A stretch of DNA of 37,282 nucleotides from DATAXI01 sp036266845 (GTDB lineage Bacteria; Verrucomicrobiota; Verrucomicrobiia; Chthoniobacterales; Chthoniobacteraceae). A program made the position numbers and the translations under genes. The stretch lies in the NCBI GenBank assembly GCA_036266845.1, contig DATAXI010000191.1:1-37282 (forward strand), read 5' to 3'. Position 1 is the stretch's first letter. Each line of letters opens with the position of its first letter. Shown here piece by piece: positions 18,076-26,069 of this stretch. The notes below the pieces were generated by a model that was given only the letters and a program-made list of their open reading frames with translations, searched no databases and was not told the DNA's origin.

Positions 18076-19248
18076 TCAGACCGCGACCGCCATTCCGCGC
18101 AATTTCACCACCGCGCCGCGCAAGACGCCCAGGGCGCGCTCCACTTCCGCTGCGGTATTGTAGCGGCTGAAGGAAAAGCGCAGGCTGGACCGTGCCCGCT
18201 CGGTGGAAAAGCCCATCGCCTTGAGGACGTGGGAGGGATGGACGGAGCCGGTGGTGCAGGCGCTGCCGGCGGAGCAGCAGATGCCGGCCTGATCCAGCAG
18301 GATGAGGAGCGCCTCGGAGTCCACCCCTTCAAACGCGATGCTGGTGGTGTTTGGCAGCCGATGCTCGCGGTCGCCATTGACCTGGGTATCGGAGATCGTC
18401 TCCAGCACGCCGCGCTCAAATTCATCGCGCAGGCCGCGCACCGCCTGATTCTCAAAAGCCATCTGCCGGCCCGCCAACTCCGCGGCGGCGCCCATGCCCA
18501 CGCAGTAGGGGACATTCTCCGTGCCGGCGCGCTTGCCGTGCTCCTGTCCGCCGCCGATGAGGTACGGGGTGAAACGGGTGCGCCGGTTCACGTAGAGGAC
18601 GCCGACGCCTTTGGGGCAATGGAGCTTGTGGCCGGAGGCGGAGAGGAAATTGATGTGGGAATGGGCGTGCGCGAGGTTGATGGGAATCTTGCCCACGGCC
18701 TGGACGGCATCGGTATGGAAGAGAACGCGCTTCCTGTGGACGATTGCGGCCATCTCCTCGATGGGAGAGAGGACGCCGGTCTCGTTATTGGCCCACATGA
18801 TGGAGACGATGGCGGTGTCCGGGCGGATGGCGCGCTCCAGCTCGTCCAGATCAATGCGGCCTTTTTCATCCACGCCCAGCCAGGTGACCTCGTGGCCGCG
18901 CTTGGCCAGCCACTCGCCATGTTTGGCGATGCCGCTGTGCTCGACGCGCGTGGTGACGATGTGCTGGCGGTCCGGGTCCATCATCAGCGCGGAGGTGATG
19001 GCCGCGTTGTTGGACTCCGTGCCGCAGCCGGTGAAGATGATCTCCTTTGGCTCGCAACCCAGGAGCTGAGCCACCTGCTCCCGGGCGCGCTCCAGCGCCG
19101 CGGCGGAGCGCCTGGCCATGGAGTAAGCGCTCGAAGGGTTGCCGTATTCCTCCGTCAGGTAAGGCATCATCGCCTCGATCACCGTGGAATCGGTTTTCGT
19201 GGTGGCGTTGTTATCGAAGTAAATGATGTCTGACATGGAACCGTGCAC
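18076..19248 (-). CDS. Cysteine desulfurase (NifS/IscS family)
   Basis: A PLP enzyme of 390 aa that takes sulfur from cysteine as a persulfide for Fe-S clusters and thiolated cofactors. Seen: YFDNNATTK at the N-terminus, GCGTESNN, the substrate/PLP block WANNETG, HTDAVQAVGK, the PLP lysine Lys208 in SASGHKLHCPKG, RAGTENV, and the catalytic Cys331 in CCSAGSACTTGSVHPSHVL. This is the NifS/IscS (group I) type, not SufS. The start at 19248 (MHGSM) could instead be the second Met at 19236; neither has a good ribosome binding site. No iscU, nifU or thiI gene is adjacent, so whether it serves Fe-S assembly or tRNA thiolation is undecided. Confidence 0.93.
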   Translation of the reverse strand: MHGSMSDIIYFDNNATTKTDSTVIEAMMPYLTEEYGNPSSAYSMARRSAAALERAREQVAQLLGCEPKEIIFTGCGTESNNAAITSALMMDPDRQHIVTTRVEHSGIAKHGEWLAKRGHEVTWLGVDEKGRIDLDELERAIRPDTAIVSIMWANNETGVLSPIEEMAAIVHRKRVLFHTDAVQAVGKIPINLAHAHSHINFLSASGHKLHCPKGVGVLYVNRRTRFTPYLIGGGQEHGKRAGTENVPYCVGMGAAAELAGRQMAFENQAVRGLRDEFERGVLETISDTQVNGDREHRLPNTTSIAFEGVDSEALLILLDQAGICCSAGSACTTGSVHPSHVLKAMGFSTERARSSLRFSFSRYNTAAEVERALGVLRGAVVKLRGMAVAV

Positions 19249-19274
19249 GGTAGCGGATTTTTACAGATTCGAAA

Positions 19275-20066
19275 TCAGAAAAATCGCCGCGTCAATTCAC
19301 TCAGCCGCTGGGCTGCGATGACGGCCCACTGCGCGAAAAGATGTGCGTGGCGCAGCCATTCCAGGCCGAAGGCGCGCCAGGTGACGTGCGGAGTGGCGAC
19401 GATGAGCAGCAGAGTCAGCACGGCCAGATTCATCAGATAAATAATCACCAGGGAAAAGAAGGTGCCGTAGTAGGTGAGGTCCGTCTGGCCCTTGGGAATC
19501 ATCCAGAGGGTGAAGGAAACATGGAACGCCCATGTCACGCCAATGAGGGCGTACAGCCAGCGGTGGTAGGGCTCCAGGCTCCAATGGAAGGAACATGCGC
19601 CCCACACGGCGATGACGAGGATGGAGTAGAGCGGAAAGAAATAGGGCGCGAGCGCGATCCAGAAGTTGTGCTTATCGCTGATGATGTGCCCCCCTTCGGA
19701 TGATACGCGGAAGGCTGAGACGCGCCCGCCCATGATCCAGACCCAGATGGCGTGGGTCAGCTCATGGCCAAAGACGTAGATGACCAGCGGCCGGGGCAGG
19801 CCGAAGAATGCGATGATCCAGAGCAGCGCCCCGAGGCTGAAGAACCAGCACTCCTCGCTCAGCCAAAACTGGTGATGCACCGCCGCATGGCGGAAGCAGG
19901 TAAAGAACGCCTCCGTGGAGATCCACGCCGGAGGCAGCAGAAAGAAGGCGATGACGGTATTGAGCCACACCACCGGGATGGTGCGCGGCCTGGACTGCCT
20001 CTGGCTGCGGAGCCCGGCGGCGCGCAACTCTGAGCGGCGGCCCCGGCTGTTCCGGCGATTGCTCAT
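19275..20066 (-). CDS. M50-like (site-2 protease-type) integral membrane metallopeptidase
   Basis: A 263-aa protein with about six hydrophobic segments. The zinc site HELTH (His101, Glu102, His105) lies at the edge of a membrane helix (VIYVFGHELTHAIWVWIMGG), as in site-2 proteases. The later NFWIALAPYFFPLYS segment (about 134-148) matches the region that supplies the third ligand in M50B relatives, although the usual Asp-Gly is not obvious. The first 30 residues are Arg-rich and cytoplasmic. It may cut transmembrane substrates, or it may be a non-proteolytic relative. It lies 26 nt upstream of the cysteine desulfurase and 34 nt downstream of EF-P on the same strand, so read-through is likely. 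Confidence 0.7.
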   Translation of the reverse strand: MSNRRNSRGRRSELRAAGLRSQRQSRPRTIPVVWLNTVIAFFLLPPAWISTEAFFTCFRHAAVHHQFWLSEECWFFSLGALLWIIAFFGLPRPLVIYVFGHELTHAIWVWIMGGRVSAFRVSSEGGHIISDKHNFWIALAPYFFPLYSILVIAVWGACSFHWSLEPYHRWLYALIGVTWAFHVSFTLWMIPKGQTDLTYYGTFFSLVIIYLMNLAVLTLLLIVATPHVTWRAFGLEWLRHAHLFAQWAVIAAQRLSELTRRFF

Positions 20067-20100
20067 TCGGCAAGAAAAACCGCCCCGCTTTCAGCCCCTC

Positions 20101-20658
20101 CTAGGCGCGGCCCATGTAGGCGCCGGTGCGGGAATCGACCTTGATCAACTCGCCTTCCTTGATGAAAAGGGGCACCGTGATCTGGAGGCCGGTTTCCAGG
20201 ACGGCGGGCTTCTGCACGTTATTGGCGCTATCGCCACGGACGCCCTCGGCGGATTCGATCACCTTCATGACCACGGAGGAGGGCATATCCACCTGGACCG
20301 GGCGGCCCTCGATGGACAGGACTTCCACCTTGAGGTTCTCGACCAGGTAATCCTTGGCATCCTTGAGCAGGTCTTCGTTGAGGGAAACGGTTTCGTACGT
20401 CTCCGGGTCCATGAAGTGGAAGCCGGTCTGGTCCTTGTAGGAGAACTCGAGCTGGGAACGGCTCACATCGACGGTCTCCACCTTGTCCGTGGAGCCAAAC
20501 CGCACGTCCGCGCTCTTGCCCGTACTGATGTAGCGGATGATGGCCTGCACGAATGCCCGCAGGTTGCCCGGCGTGCGGTGCTGGACTTCGAGGACGATGG
20601 CAGGGTTCCCGTTGTAACGGATTGCCATGCCTTTGCGGAGATCATTTGCGAGAGCCAT
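20101..20658 (-). CDS. efp: Translation elongation factor P
   Basis: A 185-aa ribosome-binding factor that relieves stalling at polyproline stretches. The ATG at 20658 (MALANDLRKGM) gives the standard length; the frame is open to 20721 but those residues are not family-like. Three domains are visible: KOW-like 1-65, then the OB domains, ending EGELIKVDSRTGAYMGRA with the family C-terminal signature. The domain I tip loop reads RTPGNLRAF. Aligned to the E. coli tip KPGKGQAF, the residue normally modified (Lys34, or Arg in EarP-type proteins) is Asn32 here, so modification by EpmA or EarP is not expected. It is probably the first gene of a minus-strand run with the M50-like protease and the desulfurase. 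Confidence 0.96.
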   Translation of the reverse strand: MALANDLRKGMAIRYNGNPAIVLEVQHRTPGNLRAFVQAIIRYISTGKSADVRFGSTDKVETVDVSRSQLEFSYKDQTGFHFMDPETYETVSLNEDLLKDAKDYLVENLKVEVLSIEGRPVQVDMPSSVVMKVIESAEGVRGDSANNVQKPAVLETGLQITVPLFIKEGELIKVDSRTGAYMGRA

Positions 20659-21373
20659 AAATTTTGGAAAAAGGGAGATTTCTGAGCCGGGCACTATGAG
20701 CGGGAAGCCCCCCTTAGGCAAGAGGACATTCGCAGGGCGGATTCAGGGCGAGCCGGGTTTGGATGACCCGGAAACGGAGGGGAGCTACCGCAAAGGAACG
20801 CAAAGGATTCCGCCTTGATTTGGCTTGATTTACCTTGATCCGGCTCGGGACGCCCTGATTTCGGGCCTTCCCCTGCCTGCCGGGATGGCCCCGGTTGGGA
20901 TTTCAAAGAACTGACCCACATTATCAGATTGATTGACGCTTGCCAGTGGCAGGGTTGAATTTTCCCGAAACATGCTCAGTTACGCAGACCGGATTCACTG
21001 CCTTTATCCATTCCTCGATACCCCATGAAAACCCAGCCTTTGACGGGTCGCCTTTCGCTCCTTTTGGCTTCATCGGGTTAGACTGCCAAAATCGCGAACC
21101 GCGCCGCCTGCACGACCCGCGGATAGCCCATATTCCGATGTGAAGCGCAAGGTTTGATAGACGACCCGTCGAATCGTTCTTCAATCAGGACCGTGGGAAC
21201 TGCACGGTAGCCGATAGCAGGCGCATATCGCATTCAGATCGCATGCCCCCCCGATTGCGATCTCCGCCGACTGGAATTTCAGAGGTGCTAGAAATCTGAC
21301 CTTTGGCGTAGAGCGGATTCAGAATCTGAATGGCCTTGTCGGAGAGCGTGGCGTCTGGGATAGTGGGCAGCGA
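20659..21373. other. 700-base intergenic region without a convincing gene
   Basis: Contains short 10-bp tandem repeats (20789-20843) and a small hairpin (CCGGGT at 20753-20758 with ACCCGG at 20766-20771). Two opposed frames, 20924-21184 on - and 20940-21143 on +, overlap each other and show no recognisable protein. The stretch from 21218 to 21373 is open in the frame of the next gene but has no ATG or GTG. Confidence 0.5.
20789..20843 (+). repeat. Clustered 10-bp tandem repeats
   Basis: Two sets of direct repeats with a 10-bp period. CGCAAAGGAA/CGCAAAGGAT occupies 20789-20808, and CTTGATTTGG/CTTGATTTAC/CTTGATCCGG occupies 20814-20843. They lie in the non-coding stretch upstream of EF-P. Confidence 0.6.
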
Positions 21374-21796
21374 TTGAAAACTGTATTTTCCGTCGCTATT
21401 TCAAACGAAGAACCACCCGTGTTTGTGATCGCTGACGACGAAATCGAGGCTTTGAATTCGGCGATCCTTCGAGCGAACGAACTCGAAATCAAAGTCGCCA
21501 AAAATCCAGTCGCCAAACGTGACGGGGAATACCCGAGTTTTGACGACTTCACGGCGAACTTTTCGTTAGTGCGGAATTCTATCGACCCACTGGCGGGCCT
21601 CGGCGGATACCTTTTTGGTCCTCTGGGATCCGAAGGGGATTTTGTCCGGCAGAATTCGCCGCAGCGCGTTTGGACATTGATCGAAAGCGAAGATTTATGG
21701 TGGATTACGCCTGGAATCCATATGGTAAACCGTCTGGGTTACCTCATTACGCATGAGGAAAGATCAGCAGAAGAGCGTGCCTTTCTTTACGACTAA
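21374..21796 (+). CDS. Unknown protein, first gene of pair with HNH endonuclease
   Basis: A 140-aa protein read from TTG 21374. I do not recognise a family. It is acidic to neutral and soluble, with no signal or membrane helix; the C-terminal part (RVWTLIESEDLWWITPGIHMVNRLGYLITHEE) looks like a folded domain. Its stop overlaps the ATG of the HNH gene (TAATG), so the two are translationally coupled. The reading frame stays open for 156 nt upstream to a TAG at 21215, with plausible residues (GLVGERGVWDSGQRLKTVF) but no ATG or GTG. The gene may therefore be 5' truncated, or it may start with a rare codon. Base use is less GC-rich than the flanking core genes, which suggests transfer. It could be a specificity or partner protein for the nuclease. 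Confidence 0.6.
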   Translation: MKTVFSVAISNEEPPVFVIADDEIEALNSAILRANELEIKVAKNPVAKRDGEYPSFDDFTANFSLVRNSIDPLAGLGGYLFGPLGSEGDFVRQNSPQRVWTLIESEDLWWITPGIHMVNRLGYLITHEERSAEERAFLYD

Positions 21797-22605
21797 TGAC
21801 GTCTAAACAGCCAAATGTCCGCTGGACGCGCGAGCACGCACTTATCGCGTTGAATCTCTACTGCAAACTCCCGTTCGGTAAATTGCACAAAGGTAATCCG
21901 ATTATTATAGAAACCGCCAAGAGACTCGGACGAACGGCAAACAGCCTTGCGATGAAACTTTGCAATTTCGCGTCTCTTGATCCTATCCAGAGAGCTCGCG
22001 GCATCGGAGGCTTACCAAACGTCTCACAGCAAGACCGGCAATTATGGGCTGATTTTCTGGAAGATTCCACGACTTTGGGTGAAGAAAGCGAGGAACTTAT
22101 ACATAACCTCTTCACAAAGGAAGCGAGTAAAGAACTGGATTTTCTCGATCGCGACAATGTTCGAACCGAAATCAGACCCTATCCAAACGGAGTTCCCACT
22201 GAAGGTACAGCAACGGTGAAAATCCGGCGAGGCCAACAGTTTTTTCGGCAATCGATTCTTAATGCATACGATCTGCGCTGTTGCATCAGTGGAATCGGCG
22301 TTCCAAGTTTGCTCGTCGCGAGCCATATAATGCCATGGCGTGATTTTCCGAACGAACGCCTCAATCCCAGTAATGGTCTTTGTCTCTCTAGCTTGCATGA
22401 CGCTGCATTTGATTCTGGCTTAATAACTCTCAACGATGGCCTGTGCCTTGTCCTCAGCAAGCGGTTGCGGAGTTATCTGCCGCAAGCAGCGCTCGATTAC
22501 AATTTCGAATCCTTCGAGGGGACACCTATCCGATTGCCTGAAAAGCTTGCGAAGCCGGACCCGAAATTTCTTGATTACCATAGACGCATCATTTTCCAAA
22601 AATAA
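21796..22605 (+). CDS. HNH endonuclease, HNH_2 type
   Basis: A 269-aa predicted DNA nuclease. The C-terminal HNH module has RCCISG (Cys162/Cys163), ASHIMPW (His177), LNPSNGLCLSSLHDAAFDSG (Asn193, His201) and a following GLITLNDG strand, typical of HNH_2 proteins in defence and restriction loci. The N-terminal 60 residues (RWTREHALIALNLYCKLPFG, then RLGRTANSLAMKLCNFASLD) look like a SANT/HTH-like DNA-binding module that recurs in this type of endonuclease. It is coupled to the preceding unknown gene by a one-base TAATG overlap. No methyltransferase is present, so it is not a standard restriction-modification pair. Lower GC than its neighbours. Defence against foreign DNA is the likely role, inferred rather than shown. 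Confidence 0.82.
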   Translation: MTSKQPNVRWTREHALIALNLYCKLPFGKLHKGNPIIIETAKRLGRTANSLAMKLCNFASLDPIQRARGIGGLPNVSQQDRQLWADFLEDSTTLGEESEELIHNLFTKEASKELDFLDRDNVRTEIRPYPNGVPTEGTATVKIRRGQQFFRQSILNAYDLRCCISGIGVPSLLVASHIMPWRDFPNERLNPSNGLCLSSLHDAAFDSGLITLNDGLCLVLSKRLRSYLPQAALDYNFESFEGTPIRLPEKLAKPDPKFLDYHRRIIFQK

Positions 22606-22650
22606 ATGATCGATTGTGTAATACAATAGTCTGGGGAGCATTTGATCTGA

Positions 22651-22668
22651 GGCATCAAGCGTGATGCC
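22651..22668. other. Short hairpin after HNH gene
   Basis: GGCATCA and TGATGCC form a perfect 7-bp stem with a 4-nt loop, between the convergent HNH and sugar kinase genes. There is no T-run on either side, so it is at best a weak or Rho-assisted terminator. Confidence 0.35.
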
Positions 22669-22748
22669 CGCATCAACCAGCAGACCACGCTGCGCGCAAA
22701 ACCATGCGTTCCATCAAACAGGAACTGATCTAAGGGTTAGGCCCAACC

Positions 22749-23759
22749 TTACCGCTGCACCCTTCCGCTGGCGTCGCCTTTGGCCAGGGTTTCTACTTCC
22801 TCCAGCGTGACGCGGTTGTAGTCGCCGGGGATGGAGTGTTTCAGGCAGCTTGCGGCTACGGCGAAGTTGATGGCCTTGTCGGGATCGTCGCCGCGGAGGA
22901 GGGCGTAGATGAGGCCGGCGCCGAAGGAATCGCCGCCGCCCACGCGGTCCACGATGTTGATATCGTAACGGCGGGAGAAGTGGCTCTTGCCGCCGGTATG
23001 GAGCATGGCGCTCCAGCCGTTGTGGCTGGCGGAGAAGCTTTCGCGCAGGGTGATGGCGACTTGCTTGAAGTTGAAGCGCTCGATGAGCTGGCGGGCTACG
23101 TCCTCGTACTGGCCGTGCTCGATCTGGCCGGAGGTGACCTCCGCGCCCTTGATGTTGAAGACGCTCTCGGCGTCCTCCTCGTTGGCGATGCAGACATCGA
23201 CAAATTCCATGAGGCCGCCCATGACCTGGCCGGCTTTCTCGCGGCTCCAGAGTTTTTTGCGGTAGTTGAGATCGGTGGAGACGGTGAGGCCGTGCTTCCT
23301 TGCGGCCAGGCATGCCTCGCGGGTGACGGCGGCGGCGCTATCGCTAAGGGCGGGGGTGATGCCGGTCCAGTGGAACCATTTTGCGCCGGCAAAGGCGGCG
23401 TCCCAATCGACCTCGCCGGGCTTGATCTCCGCGATGGCGGAGTGGGCGCGGTCGTAGGTGACCTTGGAGGCGCGCTGGCTGGCGCCGCCCTCGATGAAGT
23501 AGATGCCGATGCGGTCTCCGCCGCGGACGATGTGATCCACACCGACGCCGATGCCGCGCAGCTCATGAATGGCGCGCTGGGCCATGTCGTTCTTTGGGAG
23601 GCGGGTGACGAATTGGGTCTTGAGGCCGTAATTGGTGAGGGAGACGGCGACATTGGCCTCGCCGCCGCCGTAGGTGATCTCGAGAAGGTGCGCCTGTGAG
23701 AAGCGGAGAAAGCCGGGGGTGGCGAGCCGCATCATGATTTCGCCGAAGGTGACTACCAT
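22749..23759 (-). CDS. kdgK: PfkB-family sugar kinase, probable 2-keto-3-deoxygluconate kinase
   Basis: A 336-aa ribokinase-fold enzyme, probably phosphorylating 2-keto-3-deoxygluconate to KDPG in uronic acid catabolism. The N-terminus (VVTFGEIMMRLATPGFLRFSQA) and GGGEANVAVSLTNYGL (31-46) are those of KDG kinases. STDLNYRKKLWS (161-172) is the substrate-side motif, and the PfkB signature DRVGGGDSFGAG contains the catalytic Asp277. The length is normal. It lies 67 nt downstream of MqnA on the same strand, but the pathways are unrelated. The rhamnosidase cluster 8 kb away could supply uronates, though no aldolase is seen here. Fructokinase is the main alternative. Confidence 0.85.
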   Translation of the reverse strand: MVVTFGEIMMRLATPGFLRFSQAHLLEITYGGGEANVAVSLTNYGLKTQFVTRLPKNDMAQRAIHELRGIGVGVDHIVRGGDRIGIYFIEGGASQRASKVTYDRAHSAIAEIKPGEVDWDAAFAGAKWFHWTGITPALSDSAAAVTREACLAARKHGLTVSTDLNYRKKLWSREKAGQVMGGLMEFVDVCIANEEDAESVFNIKGAEVTSGQIEHGQYEDVARQLIERFNFKQVAITLRESFSASHNGWSAMLHTGGKSHFSRRYDINIVDRVGGGDSFGAGLIYALLRGDDPDKAINFAVAASCLKHSIPGDYNRVTLEEVETLAKGDASGRVQR

Positions 23760-23826
23760 AAGTGTGCGTGGTGATTAGGGTTGGGAGGACCGATTGACGC
23801 AGATTTCCGCCGGTTTGAAAAGCGCT

Positions 23827-24609
23827 CTAAACGAAATGCAGCGGGAGGTCCGATTGCGGGATGAGGCGATGCTTTTGCAGGAGGGCGCGGAAGCGGGCGA
23901 GGCCGGCTTTTTCTTCGTCGCCCATGTCAAACCGGATGTGCTCAGTAAGGTAATGCTGGGCGAAGGCGGGATCGAAATCGCGCTGGAGGCCGGCGATCTC
24001 GCGGACGCGCTGGAGGCCGGCGAGCTGGACGGCGCGCAGGGCGCGGGCGACGCAGCAGGGGCTCTCGATCTGCCGGCGGATCTGCCACACGGCATAGACA
24101 AAGGGGAGCCCGGTCTGGCGCAGCCAATCCTCCCCAAAGTCCAGGTACTGCACGCCCGGGTGCGGCTGCTGGCGGAAGCGGATGGCCTGGTTGCCAATGA
24201 GGAGCTGGGCGCGGTCGCCAGAGGGGGGAAGATCGGCGGGCTCGAATGCGGGAGCGAGGCCGCGAAACTCCGCGAGGAGGCAGCGCAGGAGGTTATTGGA
24301 GGTGCGGGAGGCGGGGTCGAGCGAGACGGCGCGGATATCCGCGAGGGGTGCGCAATGCGCGAGGAAGACGGAGTAAACGGGCCCGCGGGAAGCGATGGCA
24401 ACGCCATCCACGATGGGAAGCTCCGGCCGCCGCAGCGCCTCGAATACCGGGACGAGCGCCACATCGATCTCTCCCGCGGCCAATAGGTCCGCCAGGCGGG
24501 CGGGATGCTCGAAGACGACATCGCCGTCGTAAGGGACGATGAGCGGCTTGGCGTTGAGGTACTGCACGCAACCGACGCGCAGCCCGTGAAGGACGGCAAA
24601 GGGGGTCAC
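23827..24609 (-). CDS. mqnA: Chorismate dehydratase MqnA (futalosine pathway)
   Basis: A 260-aa enzyme that dehydrates chorismate to 3-enolpyruvyl-benzoate, the first step of the futalosine route to menaquinone. It has the periplasmic-binding-protein-like fold of the family: RVGCVQYLNAKPLI at the N-terminus, LLAAGEIDVALVPVFEAL, VYSVFLAHCAPLADIRAVSLDPASRTSNNLLRCLL split by the ligand cleft, LLIGNQAIR and DFGEDWLRQTGLPFVYAVW. The start is the ATG at 24609. It is 90 nt downstream of MqnE, which uses its product, so the two form a pathway operon. It implies that menaquinone is the respiratory quinone. Confidence 0.9.
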   Translation of the reverse strand: MTPFAVLHGLRVGCVQYLNAKPLIVPYDGDVVFEHPARLADLLAAGEIDVALVPVFEALRRPELPIVDGVAIASRGPVYSVFLAHCAPLADIRAVSLDPASRTSNNLLRCLLAEFRGLAPAFEPADLPPSGDRAQLLIGNQAIRFRQQPHPGVQYLDFGEDWLRQTGLPFVYAVWQIRRQIESPCCVARALRAVQLAGLQRVREIAGLQRDFDPAFAQHYLTEHIRFDMGDEEKAGLARFRALLQKHRLIPQSDLPLHFV

Positions 24610-24699
24610 GGCGTCAGGGTTGTCCGCTCCGGAAGGAGTGGTGTGGGTTAAGATGTAAATTCAAGGATACGCTGACACCCAAGGTTATTGCGCAGGCGG

Positions 24700-25851
24700 T
24701 TATGCGCAGGCCAGCTCCGGCTTTTCATCCGGGCGGATGACCTTGTGGGTGCCGGGGGCGACCCGCTGGTAGTAGGTGTTCCGTTGCATAGGTTCGCGCC
24801 CGGCCTCGCGGATGGCCTTCTCCAGGGTATCGATGTACTGGCGCTGGGGGGTTTTGGCGCCCGCCATGTGAAAGATTTTTTCCACGACGATGGTGCCGTG
24901 CAGATCATCCACGCCGTAATTGAGCGCGATGGCCGCCAGCGGCAGCCCCAGCGCGACCCAATAGCCGGTGATGTGGTCGATGTTATCGAGATAAATGCGG
25001 GAGACGGCCAGGTTCCGCAATTCCTCGAACGCGGATGCCGGCTTGATGTGGGCCATCTCCGTGGTCTCGGGAACAAAAGCGAACGGGACAAAGCCGGTGA
25101 AGCCGCCCGTCTCATCCTGGAGATTGCGCAGGCGCCGGAGGTGATCGACGCGCTGCTCCGCGGTTTCGATATGACCGTAGAGCATGGTGCAGGTGCTGCG
25201 CTCGCCCATCTGGTGCCAGATGCGGTGGACCTCCGCCCATTCATCGGCGTTCTCTTTGCCGCGGCAGATTTTATCGCGCACTTCCTGGTCAAAGATTTCC
25301 GCGCCGCCGCCGGTGATGGCGTTGAGTCCGGCCTCGCGCAGGGTTTCCAGGGTATCGCGGATGGGGAGCTTGAAGACGCGATCCGCGAGGTGGCGGGCCT
25401 CGATGGCGGTAAAGGCCTTGAGCTTGAGGGCGGGATCGAGCGCGCGCAGGGTGGTGAGGAGCTCGATGTACCACTCCTTGGGCAGGCTGGGATGCAGGCC
25501 GCCGACCATGTGGACCTCCGTGATTCCCTCCTTCAGGCCCTGGCGCACGGCTTCCGTGATTTCCGGAATGGTGTACTCGAAGGCATGCGGGTCCCGCTTC
25601 CGCGCGCCGAAGGCGCAGAACTGGCAGGAGAGGATGCAGAGGTTGGAATAATTGATGTAGCGATTGAGGATGTAGGTCGCGACATTGCCGTTCTTGCGCT
25701 CGCGGACGATATTGGCGATGGAGCCTAGGGCGTTCAGCTCGTTGGACTTGCAGAGCTGGACCGCGTCCCCGTCCGAGATGCGCTCCCCGGCCAGGACTTT
25801 GTCGGCGATTGGGCGGAGGGGGGCCGGAATGAGAGCGGGATTAAACGGCAT
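24700..25851 (-). CDS. mqnE: Aminodeoxyfutalosine synthase MqnE, radical SAM
   Basis: A 383-aa radical SAM enzyme joining 3-enolpyruvyl-benzoate to SAM-derived adenosine to make aminodeoxyfutalosine. The 4Fe-4S site is CILSCQFC (Cys72, Cys76, Cys79; CX3CX2C), followed by AFGARKRDPHAFEYT. GITEVHMVGGLHPSLP favours MqnE over the related cyclase MqnC. TGGGAEIFDQEVRDKIC and the C-terminal MPFNPA-type ends also fit. The start is the ATG at 25851. It is the first gene of a minus-strand run with MqnA. The leader contains a hairpin 20-45 nt before the ATG. Later pathway genes (mqnB, mqnC, mqnD) are not in the window. Confidence 0.9.
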   Translation of the reverse strand: MPFNPALIPAPLRPIADKVLAGERISDGDAVQLCKSNELNALGSIANIVRERKNGNVATYILNRYINYSNLCILSCQFCAFGARKRDPHAFEYTIPEITEAVRQGLKEGITEVHMVGGLHPSLPKEWYIELLTTLRALDPALKLKAFTAIEARHLADRVFKLPIRDTLETLREAGLNAITGGGAEIFDQEVRDKICRGKENADEWAEVHRIWHQMGERSTCTMLYGHIETAEQRVDHLRRLRNLQDETGGFTGFVPFAFVPETTEMAHIKPASAFEELRNLAVSRIYLDNIDHITGYWVALGLPLAAIALNYGVDDLHGTIVVEKIFHMAGAKTPQRQYIDTLEKAIREAGREPMQRNTYYQRVAPGTHKVIRPDEKPELACA

Positions 25852-25870
25852 GTGAGAATTTCAATAAAAT

Positions 25871-25895
25871 GTAGGTCCTCCAGCAGAGTACCTAC
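25871..25895 (-). other. Hairpin in the mqnE leader
   Basis: GTAGGT (25871-25876) pairs with ACCTAC (25890-25895). Inside, one mismatch is followed by CTC/GAG (25878-25880 with 25886-25888) and a 5-nt loop. On the mqnE transcript this lies 20-45 nt before the start codon and contains a GGAGG. It may affect translation, or it may be chance. Confidence 0.35.
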
Positions 25896-26069
25896 CGAGC
25901 GCGCGGCGCGCAAATGGGAAAAAATGACGCATCGGCTGCGGATTTATAAGCTGAGCTAATAATCGCGATCGGGCTCTTGCGTAAGCCCCGGATGAAATCG
26001 CCCCGAGAGACGCAGTTTGTCATTCCATTCACTCACATCCATTTTGCGGCAAACATTCAACCATCCGGA
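25896..26069. other. Intergenic, nothing recognised
   Basis: About 170 bases between the mqnE leader and the first accessory gene. The frame 25977-26342 on + is the complement of the candidate immunity gene and is not credible. Promoters cannot be assigned with confidence. Confidence 0.5.

Noticed and set aside
18229..19233. 334-codon frame on + opposite the cysteine desulfurase
   Set aside because: A GC-rich shadow frame; the desulfurase on - has every catalytic motif.
20924..21184. 86-codon frame on - in the EF-P upstream region, with a rival frame on +
   Set aside because: The two frames overlap each other, and neither shows a family, a ribosome binding site or domain-like composition.
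22836..23699. 287-codon Ala/Gly/Asp-rich frame on + opposite the sugar kinase
   Set aside because: A typical shadow of a high-GC gene; the kinase has a full PfkB signature.
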